Below are positions 33,970 through 42,301 of a stretch of DNA of 54,893 nucleotides, piece after piece (the first letter of the stretch is position 1; each line of letters starts with the position of its first letter). Made by a program: the position numbers and the translations under genes. This DNA is from Dehalococcoidia bacterium (lineage in GTDB: Bacteria; Chloroflexota; Dehalococcoidia; Lucifugimonadales; Lucifugimonadaceae): the NCBI GenBank assembly GCA_030747175.1, contig JASLLE010000008.1, positions 1 to 54,893 of the forward strand, written 5' to 3'. The notes beneath the pieces were generated by a model. That model saw only the letters and a program-made list of their open reading frames with translations, ran no database searches and was not told the origin of the DNA.

Positions 33970-35214
33970 ATGGTCGAAATGCTTGCCAGACAAGACCCCG
34001 AAATCGCCGCCGCGATCGCCAGCGATGTGCGACGCCAGACGGACGAGCTCAACCTGATCGCATCGGAGAACTACGCCAGCAGCGCGGTGCTGGAGGCGAC
34101 GGGCTCGGTTCTGACGAACAAGTACGCCGAGGGCTACCCGGGACGCCGCTATTACGCCGGGTGTGAGAACGCGGACGCCGTGGAGACGCTGGCTATAGAC
34201 CGGGTCAAGGAACTGTTCGCAGTCGAGGCTGCGAACGTGCAGCCCCACAGCGGCTCCCAGGCCAACATGGCCGCCTACTTCGCAACGCTGACGCCGGGGG
34301 ACCGGATACTGGGAATGCAGCTCGACCAGGGCGGACACCTGACCCACGGCTCGCCGGTCAACTTCTCCGGAAAGCTATATGAATTCGCTTCCTACGGCGT
34401 CCTGCGAGAGGAAGAAACGATCGATTACGACGCCGTGGCGACGACCGCCCGGGAGTTCAAACCGGCTCTGATAGTGACCGGGGCCACGGCCTACCCGAGG
34501 CTGATAGATTTCGCCCGTTTCCGGGAGATCGCTGACGAGGTTGGCGCGCTGTTGATGGTCGATATGGCGCACATCGCGGGACTCATCGCCGGCGGCGCTC
34601 ACCCTTCTCCGGTGCCCTACGCAGACGTCATCACGAGCACCACGCACAAGACACTGAGGGGACCGCGCGGGGCGATGATCCTGTCACGCAGGCCACTGGC
34701 CCGGAAGGTGAATTCCGCCGTGTTTCCGAACATGCAGGGCGGCCCCATGATTCACGCCATCGCAGCCAAGGCCGTGGCGTTCGGCGAGGCGGCGACTCCG
34801 GAGTTCAGGTCTTACGCGGCGGCCGTGGTCAGCAACGCAAAGGCACTCGCCGGGGCACTCACGACCGGCGGCCTGCGCATCGTGTCCGGGGGTACGGACA
34901 ATCACCTCATGCTGGTCGATGTGTCCACCCGGGATCTGACCGGCCAGGAGGCTGAGGACGCTCTTCGGGCGGCGGGAATCGTAGCCAACAAGAACGCCAT
35001 CCCATTCGATCCCCTCCCGCCACGCGTCACCAGCGGCGTACGTCTCGGGACACCCGCGCTGACAAGCCGCGGCATGGGCGCCGGAGACATGGATACGGTG
35101 GCCGGGTTCATCCTGGAGGCGATCGACTCGACCGGAAACGACAGCGCCCTGGCCTCGATCCGCGGTCGCGTACAGCGATTCGCCTGCGATTTTCACGTCC
35201 CCGGCGTTGACTGA
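33970..35214 (+). CDS. glyA: Serine hydroxymethyltransferase
   Basis: The 414-residue PLP enzyme interconverts serine and glycine with tetrahydrofolate, supplying one-carbon units. Typical features are [66 protein letters not shown], and K227 in [12 protein letters not shown] as the PLP Lys, then [20 protein letters not shown]. It is of normal length with no tail. No glycine or THF riboswitch was recognised in the 142 bases upstream. Confidence 0.96.
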   Translation: MVEMLARQDPEIAAAIASDVRRQTDELNLIASENYASSAVLEATGSVLTNKYAEGYPGRRYYAGCENADAVETLAIDRVKELFAVEAANVQPHSGSQANMAAYFATLTPGDRILGMQLDQGGHLTHGSPVNFSGKLYEFASYGVLREEETIDYDAVATTAREFKPALIVTGATAYPRLIDFARFREIADEVGALLMVDMAHIAGLIAGGAHPSPVPYADVITSTTHKTLRGPRGAMILSRRPLARKVNSAVFPNMQGGPMIHAIAAKAVAFGEAATPEFRSYAAAVVSNAKALAGALTTGGLRIVSGGTDNHLMLVDVSTRDLTGQEAEDALRAAGIVANKNAIPFDPLPPRVTSGVRLGTPALTSRGMGAGDMDTVAGFILEAIDSTGNDSALASIRGRVQRFACDFHVPGVD

Positions 35215-35260
35215 TCCCGATCGTCATTCAATCCGGTCCAGTTGGTACGCCATTCCGCCC

Positions 35261-35288
35261 TTGGGATCGGTCCGCATCGTGATACACT
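35261..35288 (+). promoter_or_regulatory. Possible promoter of rpsF-ssb-rpsR
   Basis: TTGGGA and TACACT are separated by 16 bases. A start near 35295 would leave about 37 bases before the rpsF TTG, enough to include the AGAGGT site. Confidence 0.4.
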
Positions 35289-35331
35289 TCTTCGGTTCAG
35301 AACGAATGCATTCCAGAGGTCACTATTTACG

Positions 35332-35826
35332 TTGCGCTACTACGAATTGATGTGGATTCTCGCGGCTGACGCCGACGAAGAAGGAATCGAACAGTCCATC
35401 GAGGCTGTTGACGAACGGATCGAGAACCACGGCGGTGAGCGGCTCAGGTCCGCTGCATGGGGCCGACGCTCGCTCGCGTACCCGATCAACCACCACGCCG
35501 AGGGGATATACAACGTCGTCCAGTTCAGCATGGAGCCGGACGAGTCCGTGATATTTGAAAAAGAGATCCTCGCCGACCAGGCCATCATCAGGCACCTCCA
35601 ACTTCGCATCGAGGAGTCGGAGCTACTCCCGGCGGCGCCGGTAACCCCTCCAACCCCTCCAGCGATGGATGAAGAGGCCGGATCTCCAGAAACGGTCGAT
35701 TCATCGGAATCCGATGAGTCAGTTGATTCCGACGAACCGGACGACGAGACGGTTGAGGAAGAAAAACCGGCCGGGTCAGAAGAAACTGAAGAAGAAGCAG
35801 TGGAAACCGAGGCTCCGGGGGCCTAG
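35332..35826 (+). CDS. rpsF: 30S ribosomal protein S6 with an acidic C-terminal tail
   Basis: The S6 domain begins at a TTG (MRYYELMWILAADADEE once translated) and includes WGRRSLAYPINHHAEGIYN and VIFEKEILADQAIIRHL. A downstream ATG would cut off the first strand. AGAGGT lies about 11 bases upstream. The protein is 164 residues against the usual 95-105; the last 60 are a Pro patch followed by Glu/Asp/Ser-rich sequence (DSSESDESVDSDEPDDE). S6 pairs with S18 on the small subunit, whose gene two positions downstream has an even longer acidic tail. The ssb gene begins 2 bases after the stop. Confidence 0.93.
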   Translation: MRYYELMWILAADADEEGIEQSIEAVDERIENHGGERLRSAAWGRRSLAYPINHHAEGIYNVVQFSMEPDESVIFEKEILADQAIIRHLQLRIEESELLPAAPVTPPTPPAMDEEAGSPETVDSSESDESVDSDEPDDETVEEEKPAGSEETEEEAVETEAPGA

Positions 35827-35828
35827 CG

Positions 35829-36275
35829 ATGAGTCTGAACAAGGTCACCATGATCGGCAACGTCGGGACCGATCCGGAAATGCGTTACACGCCTTCCGGC
35901 AGTGCGGTAACCGACTTCCGTCTCGCCGTGAGTCGTCGCTATTCAACGCGCGACGGCAACCAGCAAGAAGAGACGGAATGGTTCACGGTCACTGCATGGG
36001 AACGCCTTGCAGACACAGTCAACCAGTACGTAACCAAGGGCATGAAGGTCTACGTGGAGGGCCGACTGAAAAGCCGCAGTTACCAGGGTAACGACGGCCA
36101 GATGCGGTTCTCGAACGAGATCAACGCCCAGACCGTGTTGTTCCTTGACAGGGGCGGCACGGCACAGTGGAACGAAAATCAGGGCGGCGAAGCCGCCAAC
36201 GCTCCACGGCAAGAAGCGCCTTCGGATCCCTCGGGGCCGGAGTCGCCGAGCGACGTAGAGGAGCTGCCCTGGTAG
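35829..36275 (+). CDS. ssb: Single-stranded DNA-binding protein
   Basis: The 148-residue protein has the SSB OB fold (MSLNKVTMIGNVGTDPEMRY, TEWFTVTAWERLADTVNQY, GMKVYVEGRLKSRSYQGNDG), a Gly/Pro-rich linker and the acidic tip DVEELPW for partner binding. It coats ssDNA in replication, repair and, with ComEA/ComEC in this genome, probably transformation. Its place between rpsF and rpsR is conserved in many bacteria. Confidence 0.96.
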   Translation: MSLNKVTMIGNVGTDPEMRYTPSGSAVTDFRLAVSRRYSTRDGNQQEETEWFTVTAWERLADTVNQYVTKGMKVYVEGRLKSRSYQGNDGQMRFSNEINAQTVLFLDRGGTAQWNENQGGEAANAPRQEAPSDPSGPESPSDVEELPW

Positions 36276-36367
36276 CAATGCCAGGATCTTCTACGAACGT
36301 TTTGACCGAAGCTTGCGCCGCACATCCCGGACCGGGTCCGGCGGCAATTTAAGGAAACATCTCAGCT

Positions 36368-37393
36368 ATGTCCACCGAATTCTCATCCCCCGCGCCCAGG
36401 CCCGACTCCGGCCGTTTCGACAACCCCCGCCCCGGCGGCCCGCCCCAGGGTGGACCCCGTAGCGGCGGCGGTGGTGGCGGTGGCCGTCGCTTCGGCGGTG
36501 GCGGCGGTGGCGGCGGCGGGCGACCCGGTGGCGGTGGCCGGCGCTTTGGCCGCCGACGCGTCTGCATGTTCTGCGTCGACAAAATGCACCGTGTTGACTA
36601 CAAGAACCTGGAGCTACTCAGACGCTACCTGGCGGACTCGGCAAAGATCGAGGCATCCCGTAAGTCCGGCACCTGCATGAAACATCAGCGCGTCCTCCGG
36701 CGCGCCCTCCTCAGGGCACGTCACCTGGCATTGCTTCCGATGGCCGATAACCATCTGAAAATGACCGGCCCGATCGCGGCCAGACAGGAAGCGCCTCCCG
36801 CCCCGGTCCCCGCAGATTCCGAAGACGCCGATTCAGCGGAGGGCGCAGAGGAAGTCGCCGCCAGCACGGACACAGACGCCGACGACGGTGCCGAGGTCGC
36901 AACGGAAGTTACTGCCGACACCTCGACCGAAGCGGCCGCTGCGGAAGAAGAGTCCGACGATGAACCGGAAGCCTCTGCTGACGATGAATCTTCTGACGAC
37001 GATTCTGCCGAAGAGGAAGAGTCCGCCGCAGAACCGGAAGCCTCTGCTGACGATGATTCCGCAGAGGAGGAAGAGTCCGACGAAGAGCCGGAAACCACTG
37101 CTGACGACGATTCCGCCGAAGAGGAAGAGTCCGCCGCAGAACCGGAAGCCTCTGCTGACGACGATTCCGCCGAAGAGGAGGAGTCCGACGAAGAGCCGGA
37201 AACCTCTGCTGACGATGAATCTTCTGACGACGATTCCGTCGAAGAAGAAGAGTCCGACGAAGAGCCAGAAACCTCTGCTGACGATGATTCCGTCGAAGAG
37301 GAGGAATCTGACGACGAACCGGAAACCTCCGACGATGAATCCGAATCTGACGGCTCGGACGTTGAACAGGCGGACGACGAAAAGACGAACTGA
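36368..37393 (+). CDS. rpsR: 30S ribosomal protein S18 with Gly-rich head and long acidic repeat tail
   Basis: The S18 core is at about 63-129 (RRVCMFCVDKMHRVDYKN, LLRRYLADSAKIEASRKSG, MKHQRVLRRALLRARHLALL). C66, C69, C103 and H106 look like a zinc-binding set of the C+ type. Before it is a Gly/Arg/Pro-rich head, including long Gly runs; after it comes a tail of about 200 residues made of 18- or 23-residue units such as AEEEESAAEPEASADDDS. Total 341 residues, against 70-100 normally. The stop TGA and downstream gene are in order, and the tail stays in frame throughout, so it is real coding sequence and not an artefact of a missed stop. Function of head and tail is unknown. Confidence 0.93.
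   Translation: MSTEFSSPAPRPDSGRFDNPRPGGPPQGGPRSGGGGGGGRRFGGGGGGGGGRPGGGGRRFGRRRVCMFCVDKMHRVDYKNLELLRRYLADSAKIEASRKSGTCMKHQRVLRRALLRARHLALLPMADNHLKMTGPIAARQEAPPAPVPADSEDADSAEGAEEVAASTDTDADDGAEVATEVTADTSTEAAAAEEESDDEPEASADDESSDDDSAEEEESAAEPEASADDDSAEEEESDEEPETTADDDSAEEEESAAEPEASADDDSAEEEESDEEPETSADDESSDDDSVEEEESDEEPETSADDDSVEEEESDDEPETSDDESESDGSDVEQADDEKTN
36941..37350 (+). repeat. Coding tandem repeat in rpsR, 54/69-base units
   Basis: Seven units are seen, of 18 residues (54 bases) or 23 residues where ESSDD is added. Consensus: AEEEES-(AA/DE)-EPE-(A/T)-(S/T)-ADDDS. Units 2 and 4 are nearly identical in DNA, which indicates recent unit duplication or slippage. Confidence 0.9.
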
Positions 37394-37485
37394 GATATCA
37401 GGACGCGCTCGTCGGGGATCACCCGGCGCGCGCCTGGTGACGGCACAGTCCCCCGCAAGATGTTTGCAGCGGAGGCGCAGATTTC

Positions 37486-38682
37486 ATGCCTAACGACGGA
37501 ATCGCCGACCCGGAACTTAATGCCCTGAACGCCGCCGGCTCATCCGAATCCCGGCCCGCGGGACGCCAGCTTAGCCGCCGCGAACTGGTCGCGCAAAAAC
37601 AGGCTCAGGGTCGACGCAACCGCCCTTACATAATCGGCGGATTTCTCATTTTCCTCGCCATACTGTCCGTGCCGATTTACGGGTACGTGCGCGAGTTTGT
37701 GCTCCCTCCGCGCCAGATCGCCGTGCAGGTCAACGACGTCGTATACACACGAGGCGATGTTGTGGATTTCGTTCGGTTTCACCAGCGGCTAGCACTCGAA
37801 GCCGGCGATGAATTCCAGATAACAGACCAGCTCCTGACGGCGCTTGAGACGATTTCAGAAAACGAGATCGCTTATCAGAAAGCCCCGCTTCTGGGCATCA
37901 CAGTGACCGAAGAAGAGGTCCAGGGAGCCATCCGAGAAACGATCGGTTTTCCCGGGCTCACAACCTCGATGGCCGCCGAGTCGGGGGTCAAATCGGATAT
38001 CGCAGAAGCGTTCCGTCAACTTCTTAACCGAATACAGCTCAGCGAAGAGACCTACACCGAAATTATCCGAAGAGGCCTTTTCCGCGAAAAGGCGCGCCTG
38101 ACCTTGCAGGGAGAAGTGCCGCTCTTCCAGGCGCAGGTGCACGTGTACGCCCTCGAGTTCAAACGCGACACGGACCCGGATGTGGAGCGCGCTCGACGGC
38201 GGCTCGCCACCGGCGACTCCATCGAGCAGGTCGCACTGGACCTGTCACAGGAACTGGCCGTACCCAGAACGCGCGGCGATCTCGGGTGGATGCCGGAGTT
38301 CGTACTCGATGACGGGGACATTGAGACGTTGATATTTGGCGTGGATGAATTCGGGGTGAGGAATCTCAAGCCAGAAACACTGAGTGACGCGCAGTGGGAC
38401 GGTGAAGCCGCCGTATACCGCTACTACTACATCGACGAAGTATCCGATGTTCGTGAATTGGACCCGGAAGACCTGGATACCCTTACCGATCATGCTCTTG
38501 CTGTGTGGCTGGAAGACCAGCGCGTCGCGCTTGACGAATACCGGCTGCGCTTCAACACCGATATTTTCAATTGGATTGGCGCACAGGTCGTAAATTCGGG
38601 CATCGAAGTCGAGGGCACAGCCACACCCATTCCCGGATCGCAGCCCATCGATGTGGGCGATCTGCTTTCCGGAACCAACTGA
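37486..38682 (+). CDS. Membrane-anchored SurA/PpiC-like peptidyl-prolyl isomerase
   Basis: The 398-residue protein has a basic N-terminus (RRELVAQKQAQGRRNRP), one membrane span at about 48-66 (YIIGGFLIFLAILSVPIYG), a SurA_N-like helical region (VVYTRGDVVDFVRFHQRLAL, GITVTEEEVQGAIRETIGFP) and a parvulin domain (AQVHVYALEF, RRRLATGDSIEQVALDLSQE, TRGDLGWMPEFVLDDG). It would fold proteins outside the membrane. The last 20 residues are Gly/Pro-rich. It ends 5 bases before hom. Confidence 0.85.
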   Translation: MPNDGIADPELNALNAAGSSESRPAGRQLSRRELVAQKQAQGRRNRPYIIGGFLIFLAILSVPIYGYVREFVLPPRQIAVQVNDVVYTRGDVVDFVRFHQRLALEAGDEFQITDQLLTALETISENEIAYQKAPLLGITVTEEEVQGAIRETIGFPGLTTSMAAESGVKSDIAEAFRQLLNRIQLSEETYTEIIRRGLFREKARLTLQGEVPLFQAQVHVYALEFKRDTDPDVERARRRLATGDSIEQVALDLSQELAVPRTRGDLGWMPEFVLDDGDIETLIFGVDEFGVRNLKPETLSDAQWDGEAAVYRYYYIDEVSDVRELDPEDLDTLTDHALAVWLEDQRVALDEYRLRFNTDIFNWIGAQVVNSGIEVEGTATPIPGSQPIDVGDLLSGTN

Positions 38683-38687
38683 CAACC

Positions 38688-40004
38688 ATGAACGCCACAT
38701 ACGAACGAACAAACGAAGCGCCCGTCGGGGTCGGACTCCTCGGTCTGGGCGTTGTCGGGTCTGCGGTAGCGGCCTCGCTGCTCTCGGCTGATGGTCAGCG
38801 CAGCGGACTCCGTCTTTGCGCCGCGCTGGTGCGGGATCCGTCGCGTCCGCGTGCCGTGGAACTGCCGTCCGGAACGATGACGACCGACCCGGATTCCCTG
38901 CTCGCCTCGCCAGATGTCGACATCGTTGTGGAACTCATGGGCGGCGAAGAGCCGGCGCTCGAGTACATCACACGCGCCCTGTCCGCCGGCAAACACGTCG
39001 TCACCGCAAACAAAGAAGTCATCTCCAAACACGGAGAGCGACTCCGCAACCTGGCCTCCGAGAACGGCGTGTCCCTCCAGTACGAGGCCAGCGTCGGCGG
39101 TGGCATCCCGATCATCAACCCGCTCCTCGACGACCTGATCGCCAACCAGATCCTCGGCTTGAGGGCGATCATTAACGGAACGACCAACTACATCCTGACG
39201 CAGATGGCGGCGGGAGGCGCTTCGTTTGAAGACGCCCTGGCAGACGCGCAACGCCTTGGATATGCCGAGGCGGACCCCACGGCTGACGTGGACGGCTTCG
39301 ACGCCGTGTACAAAATCGCGATCCTCGCCCGGCTGGCGTTCGGCGTATCCGTCCCGGTCGAGGGAATCTACCGCGAGGGAATCAGGCGCACGGCATCACA
39401 GGATTTCCGTTACGCAGAAGAACTCGGATATACCATCAAACTTCTCGCTGCGGCGCGCCGGGAAGATGGCGGCCTGCTCGTACGGGTCCACCCCGCTCTC
39501 GTGCCGACCGACGTCCCAATGGCGAAGGTGGAGGGCGTGCTCAACGTCGTGGAAGCGGAGGGCGACCTCGTCGGACCGCTCTGGTTCCAGGGTCGCGGCG
39601 CCGGCGCAGAGCCGACTGCGAGCGCGGTCATGGGAGACGTGCTTCGCGCCGCATCCGTCTTCAGAGGTCGGGGAAACGTCCCCCGGGCCAGGCAGATCGA
39701 TCCGGATCTGCCCCTGCTTGATATGGCCGAGCACCAGTGCAGATACTACGTCCGACTCACCGTACGTGATCAGCCGGGCGTGCTGGCGCTGATTGCCGGG
39801 GCTCTCGGCGATATGGAGATCAGCATCGCCCACGTATTGCAGATGGATGATGACCCGGAACTCGGTAGCGCCGAACTCGTGATAATGACGCATCCGGCAC
39901 GAGAGGCTAATATGCAGAGAGCGGTCGAGCGTATCGACGCTCTCGGTGATGTTGACACCGTCGCAAACCTGATCCGAGTGGAGTCTTACCCCTCCGACAG
40001 GTAA
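38688..40004 (+). CDS. hom: Homoserine dehydrogenase
   Basis: The 438-residue protein has the NAD(P) motif G19-L-G21-V-V-G24, VVTANKEVISKHG, YEASVGGGIPIINPL, INGTTNYILTQM and the catalytic LGYAEADPTADVDGFDA. A C-terminal ACT domain (YYVRLTVRDQPGVLALIAGA) suggests feedback regulation, probably by threonine. It converts aspartate semialdehyde to homoserine for Thr and Met. The ATG at 38688 was chosen because earlier in-frame codons lie inside the parvulin gene. thrC follows after 121 bases. Confidence 0.95.
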   Translation: MNATYERTNEAPVGVGLLGLGVVGSAVAASLLSADGQRSGLRLCAALVRDPSRPRAVELPSGTMTTDPDSLLASPDVDIVVELMGGEEPALEYITRALSAGKHVVTANKEVISKHGERLRNLASENGVSLQYEASVGGGIPIINPLLDDLIANQILGLRAIINGTTNYILTQMAAGGASFEDALADAQRLGYAEADPTADVDGFDAVYKIAILARLAFGVSVPVEGIYREGIRRTASQDFRYAEELGYTIKLLAAARREDGGLLVRVHPALVPTDVPMAKVEGVLNVVEAEGDLVGPLWFQGRGAGAEPTASAVMGDVLRAASVFRGRGNVPRARQIDPDLPLLDMAEHQCRYYVRLTVRDQPGVLALIAGALGDMEISIAHVLQMDDDPELGSAELVIMTHPAREANMQRAVERIDALGDVDTVANLIRVESYPSDR

Positions 40005-40125
40005 CCGCCCGTCGGTAATCTTCAAACCCAAACTCAATTAATCTGGACCAGATCAGACTGAATTTCCCGCGCACGCGGGCGAGACACACGGCCGGTTGGT
40101 CTTTGCACGGAGCTTCTGCTTGGGA

Positions 40126-41181
40126 ATGCTCGGCGGCGTAATGGAGCGGTACGGCAGCTATCTGCCTATGACCTCCAGTACGCCAATCGTGACCCTGGAA
40201 GAGGGAAGCACACCCCTGGTGCGCTCACGGGTTATCGGCCCGGAGCTGGGGTGTGAAGCCCTGTATTTCAAACTTGAAGGGTCCAACCCCACCGGTTCCT
40301 TCAAGGATCGTGGAATGTGCTTTGCAGTCGCGAAGGCGATCGAAGACGGAGCACAGCACATCATCTGCGCCTCAACGGGCAACACCAGCGCATCAGCCGC
40401 CGCATACGGAGCCCGCTACGGCCTGAGCACGGTCGTGGTCGTACCGGCGGGCGAGATCGCAATCGGCAAACTTGCACAGGCAATGGCGTACGGAGCCCGC
40501 GTCCTGGCCGTGAACGGCAACTTCGATGACGCCTTGAAACTTGTCAGGGAGGCCGCGGACCGGCTTGAACTCGCACTGGTGAACTCGGTCAACCCCTTCC
40601 GCATCGAGGGACAGAAAACCGGGGCGTTCGAAATCGTGGACGAACTTGGCGACGCTCCGGATTTCCTCTGTATCCCGGTCGGCAACGCCGGAAACATCAC
40701 GGCGTACTGGCGCGGGTTCAACGAGTACAAAAACAAGACAGACGGCCGTGTTCCACGGATGATGGGCTTCCAGGCCGCGGGTTCGGCGCCCATCGTCAAC
40801 GGCGCCCCGGTCCTCAAACCCCGCACCATCGCCTCGGCCATTAAGATCGGAAATCCGGCGAGCTGGCGATACGCTGAAGAGGCGCGAGACGAGTCGGACG
40901 GTGTGATCGAAGCCGTAACAGACGACCAGATCATCGAGGCCTACCTGAAATTAGCACGGGGGGAGGGGATATTCTGTGAACCCGCCTCCGCCGCATCGGT
41001 CGCGGGCGTGCTCAGATTGCCCGAACTTGGAGTATCTTTAGCCGGTCGCACCGTTGTTTGCATCTTGACCGGCAACGGATTGAAGGATCCGTCCACCGCA
41101 GAACAACGTGCTTCTGTGGAGCTCGAGTATGTCGAGCCGGAATTTTCGCAGTTCGAGGCCGTCCTGAAGGGCGACCGGTGA
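40126..41181 (+). CDS. thrC: Threonine synthase
   Basis: The 351-residue fold-type II PLP enzyme makes threonine from phosphohomoserine. TPIVTLEEGSTPLVRS, K60 in NPTGSFKDRGM (PLP Lys), ASTGNTSASAAAYGARYG, VNPFRIEGQKT and VCILTGNGLKDP are diagnostic. ATG 40126 (MLGGVMERYGSYLPMT) aligns with the family's WRGVIERY start. A weak GGAG lies upstream. The homoserine kinase gene that links hom and thrC is not between them. Confidence 0.94.
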   Translation: MLGGVMERYGSYLPMTSSTPIVTLEEGSTPLVRSRVIGPELGCEALYFKLEGSNPTGSFKDRGMCFAVAKAIEDGAQHIICASTGNTSASAAAYGARYGLSTVVVVPAGEIAIGKLAQAMAYGARVLAVNGNFDDALKLVREAADRLELALVNSVNPFRIEGQKTGAFEIVDELGDAPDFLCIPVGNAGNITAYWRGFNEYKNKTDGRVPRMMGFQAAGSAPIVNGAPVLKPRTIASAIKIGNPASWRYAEEARDESDGVIEAVTDDQIIEAYLKLARGEGIFCEPASAASVAGVLRLPELGVSLAGRTVVCILTGNGLKDPSTAEQRASVELEYVEPEFSQFEAVLKGDR

Positions 41182-41318
41182 ACACCAGTCAAAACCACGG
41201 ATACAGACCTACGGAAACGTCAGAATCGAACAAAGCCGGGTCCGGCGGTAACACCCGGGACCTGATCCCACGTGGTGAAACGCCGTACTGCGTGCCTGCA
41301 AGGGACGCGTACCTGTGA
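41178..41318 (+). CDS. Possible 46-residue mini-gene between thrC and an acetyltransferase gene
   Basis: GTG 41178 overlaps the thrC stop in GTGA, and its own TGA (41316-41318) overlaps the GTG of the next gene in GTGA. A reading frame that joins both neighbours by 4-base overlaps is the usual sign of translational coupling. The peptide, starting MNTSQNHGYRPTETSESN and ending YCVPARDAYL, is polar with one Cys and has no recognised family. It could also be a leader that keeps ribosomes flowing. Chance is not excluded. Confidence 0.45.
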   Translation: MNTSQNHGYRPTETSESNKAGSGGNTRDLIPRGETPYCVPARDAYL

Positions 41319-42301
41319 GCGATCTAGAGGTCCGTATCGAGACCTTCGATAGCATCGGGCAGGACTGGGAACGGCTTCTGCAAGAAGCTTCAGACCTGTC
41401 TCCTTTCGCGACCCCGGCCTGGCAGCAGACCTGGTGGCAGATGTTCGGCGGAGATGCTGACCTAAAGCTGCTTACGGTCCGGCAGGATGGGGCCGTGAAG
41501 GGGCTTGCGCCGTTCATGCGCCGTGGTAACGAAGTGTCCTTCCTCGGCGAGTCAGACCTCGTGGACTATCACCACTTCCTCCACTCCGGCATCGATGAAT
41601 CAACTTTTTACGACACCGTCTTCAGCCACCTGTCCGGGGTCGAATCTCTGGACTCTCTCAGGCTCACGTCTGTCCCCGAGTGGTGCGCCGCTTACACCGC
41701 CGTGCCAGTAGCCGCTCGCGCCGCTGGCTGGCATGTGGAAGAAACGTTTGAGGACGTTTCCCCGGGGATCGAGCTGGCGGACACCTGGGACGATTACGTA
41801 TCCGGGCTATCCAAGAAAGATCGCCACGAGTTGCGGAGGAAGTTGCGACGTCTGGAACGGTCAGCAGAGATAAATCACGTCGAGTACTGCACGTCAAAGG
41901 ACATACACGACAACCTGGACGACTTCGTGCGTTTGCACCGCAAGAGCACGCCGGACAAGGCGGAGTTCATGACGGACTATCGGGAAGAGTTCTTCAGGGC
42001 CGCCGTCACCAACCTCGCCGAGGTTGGCAGTTCTCGCCTCTACTTCCTGGAGATCGACGGCGAACGCGCCGCCACTTCGATCTGCTTTGTGCACGGCGAT
42101 AGCCAGCTCGTGTACAACAGCGGTTATGACCCGGAGCGACGGGCACTTAGCGTCGGGCTGCTCAACCACGCATTAACCATCAAACTCGCCATCGAAAACG
42201 GAGTTCGGTACTTCGACTTCCTCCGGGGCGATGAGTCCTACAAATACCATCTCGGAGCACAGGATCGTTCCCTCTACAACCTGGTCGTCACCCGGGCCTG
42301 A
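41315..42301 (+). CDS. CelD/BcsL-type GNAT acetyltransferase
   Basis: The 328-residue double-GNAT protein is of the PF13480 type: FATPAWQQTWWQMFGGDADL, LLTVRQDGAVKGLAPFMRRG, DYVSGLSKKDRHELRRKLRR, and LYFLEIDGERAATSICFVHG with YNSGYDPERRALSVGLLN and YFDFLRGDESYKYHLG near the end. Members transfer acyl or aminoacyl groups in polysaccharide, peptidoglycan or lipid modification. The downstream glycosyltransferase suggests a glycan or glycoconjugate job. GTG start. Confidence 0.85.
   Translation: MSDLEVRIETFDSIGQDWERLLQEASDLSPFATPAWQQTWWQMFGGDADLKLLTVRQDGAVKGLAPFMRRGNEVSFLGESDLVDYHHFLHSGIDESTFYDTVFSHLSGVESLDSLRLTSVPEWCAAYTAVPVAARAAGWHVEETFEDVSPGIELADTWDDYVSGLSKKDRHELRRKLRRLERSAEINHVEYCTSKDIHDNLDDFVRLHRKSTPDKAEFMTDYREEFFRAAVTNLAEVGSSRLYFLEIDGERAATSICFVHGDSQLVYNSGYDPERRALSVGLLNHALTIKLAIENGVRYFDFLRGDESYKYHLGAQDRSLYNLVVTRA

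Noticed and set aside
36941-37350. Repeated units considered as a CRISPR array
   Set aside because: The units are contiguous, in frame and lack spacers; they encode part of S18.
36721-37458. Long minus-strand frame opposite rpsR reading as a Ser-rich protein
   Set aside because: It is the mirror of the GAA/GAC/GAT-rich acidic repeats; it has no start signal, and the plus strand carries the S18 core in frame.
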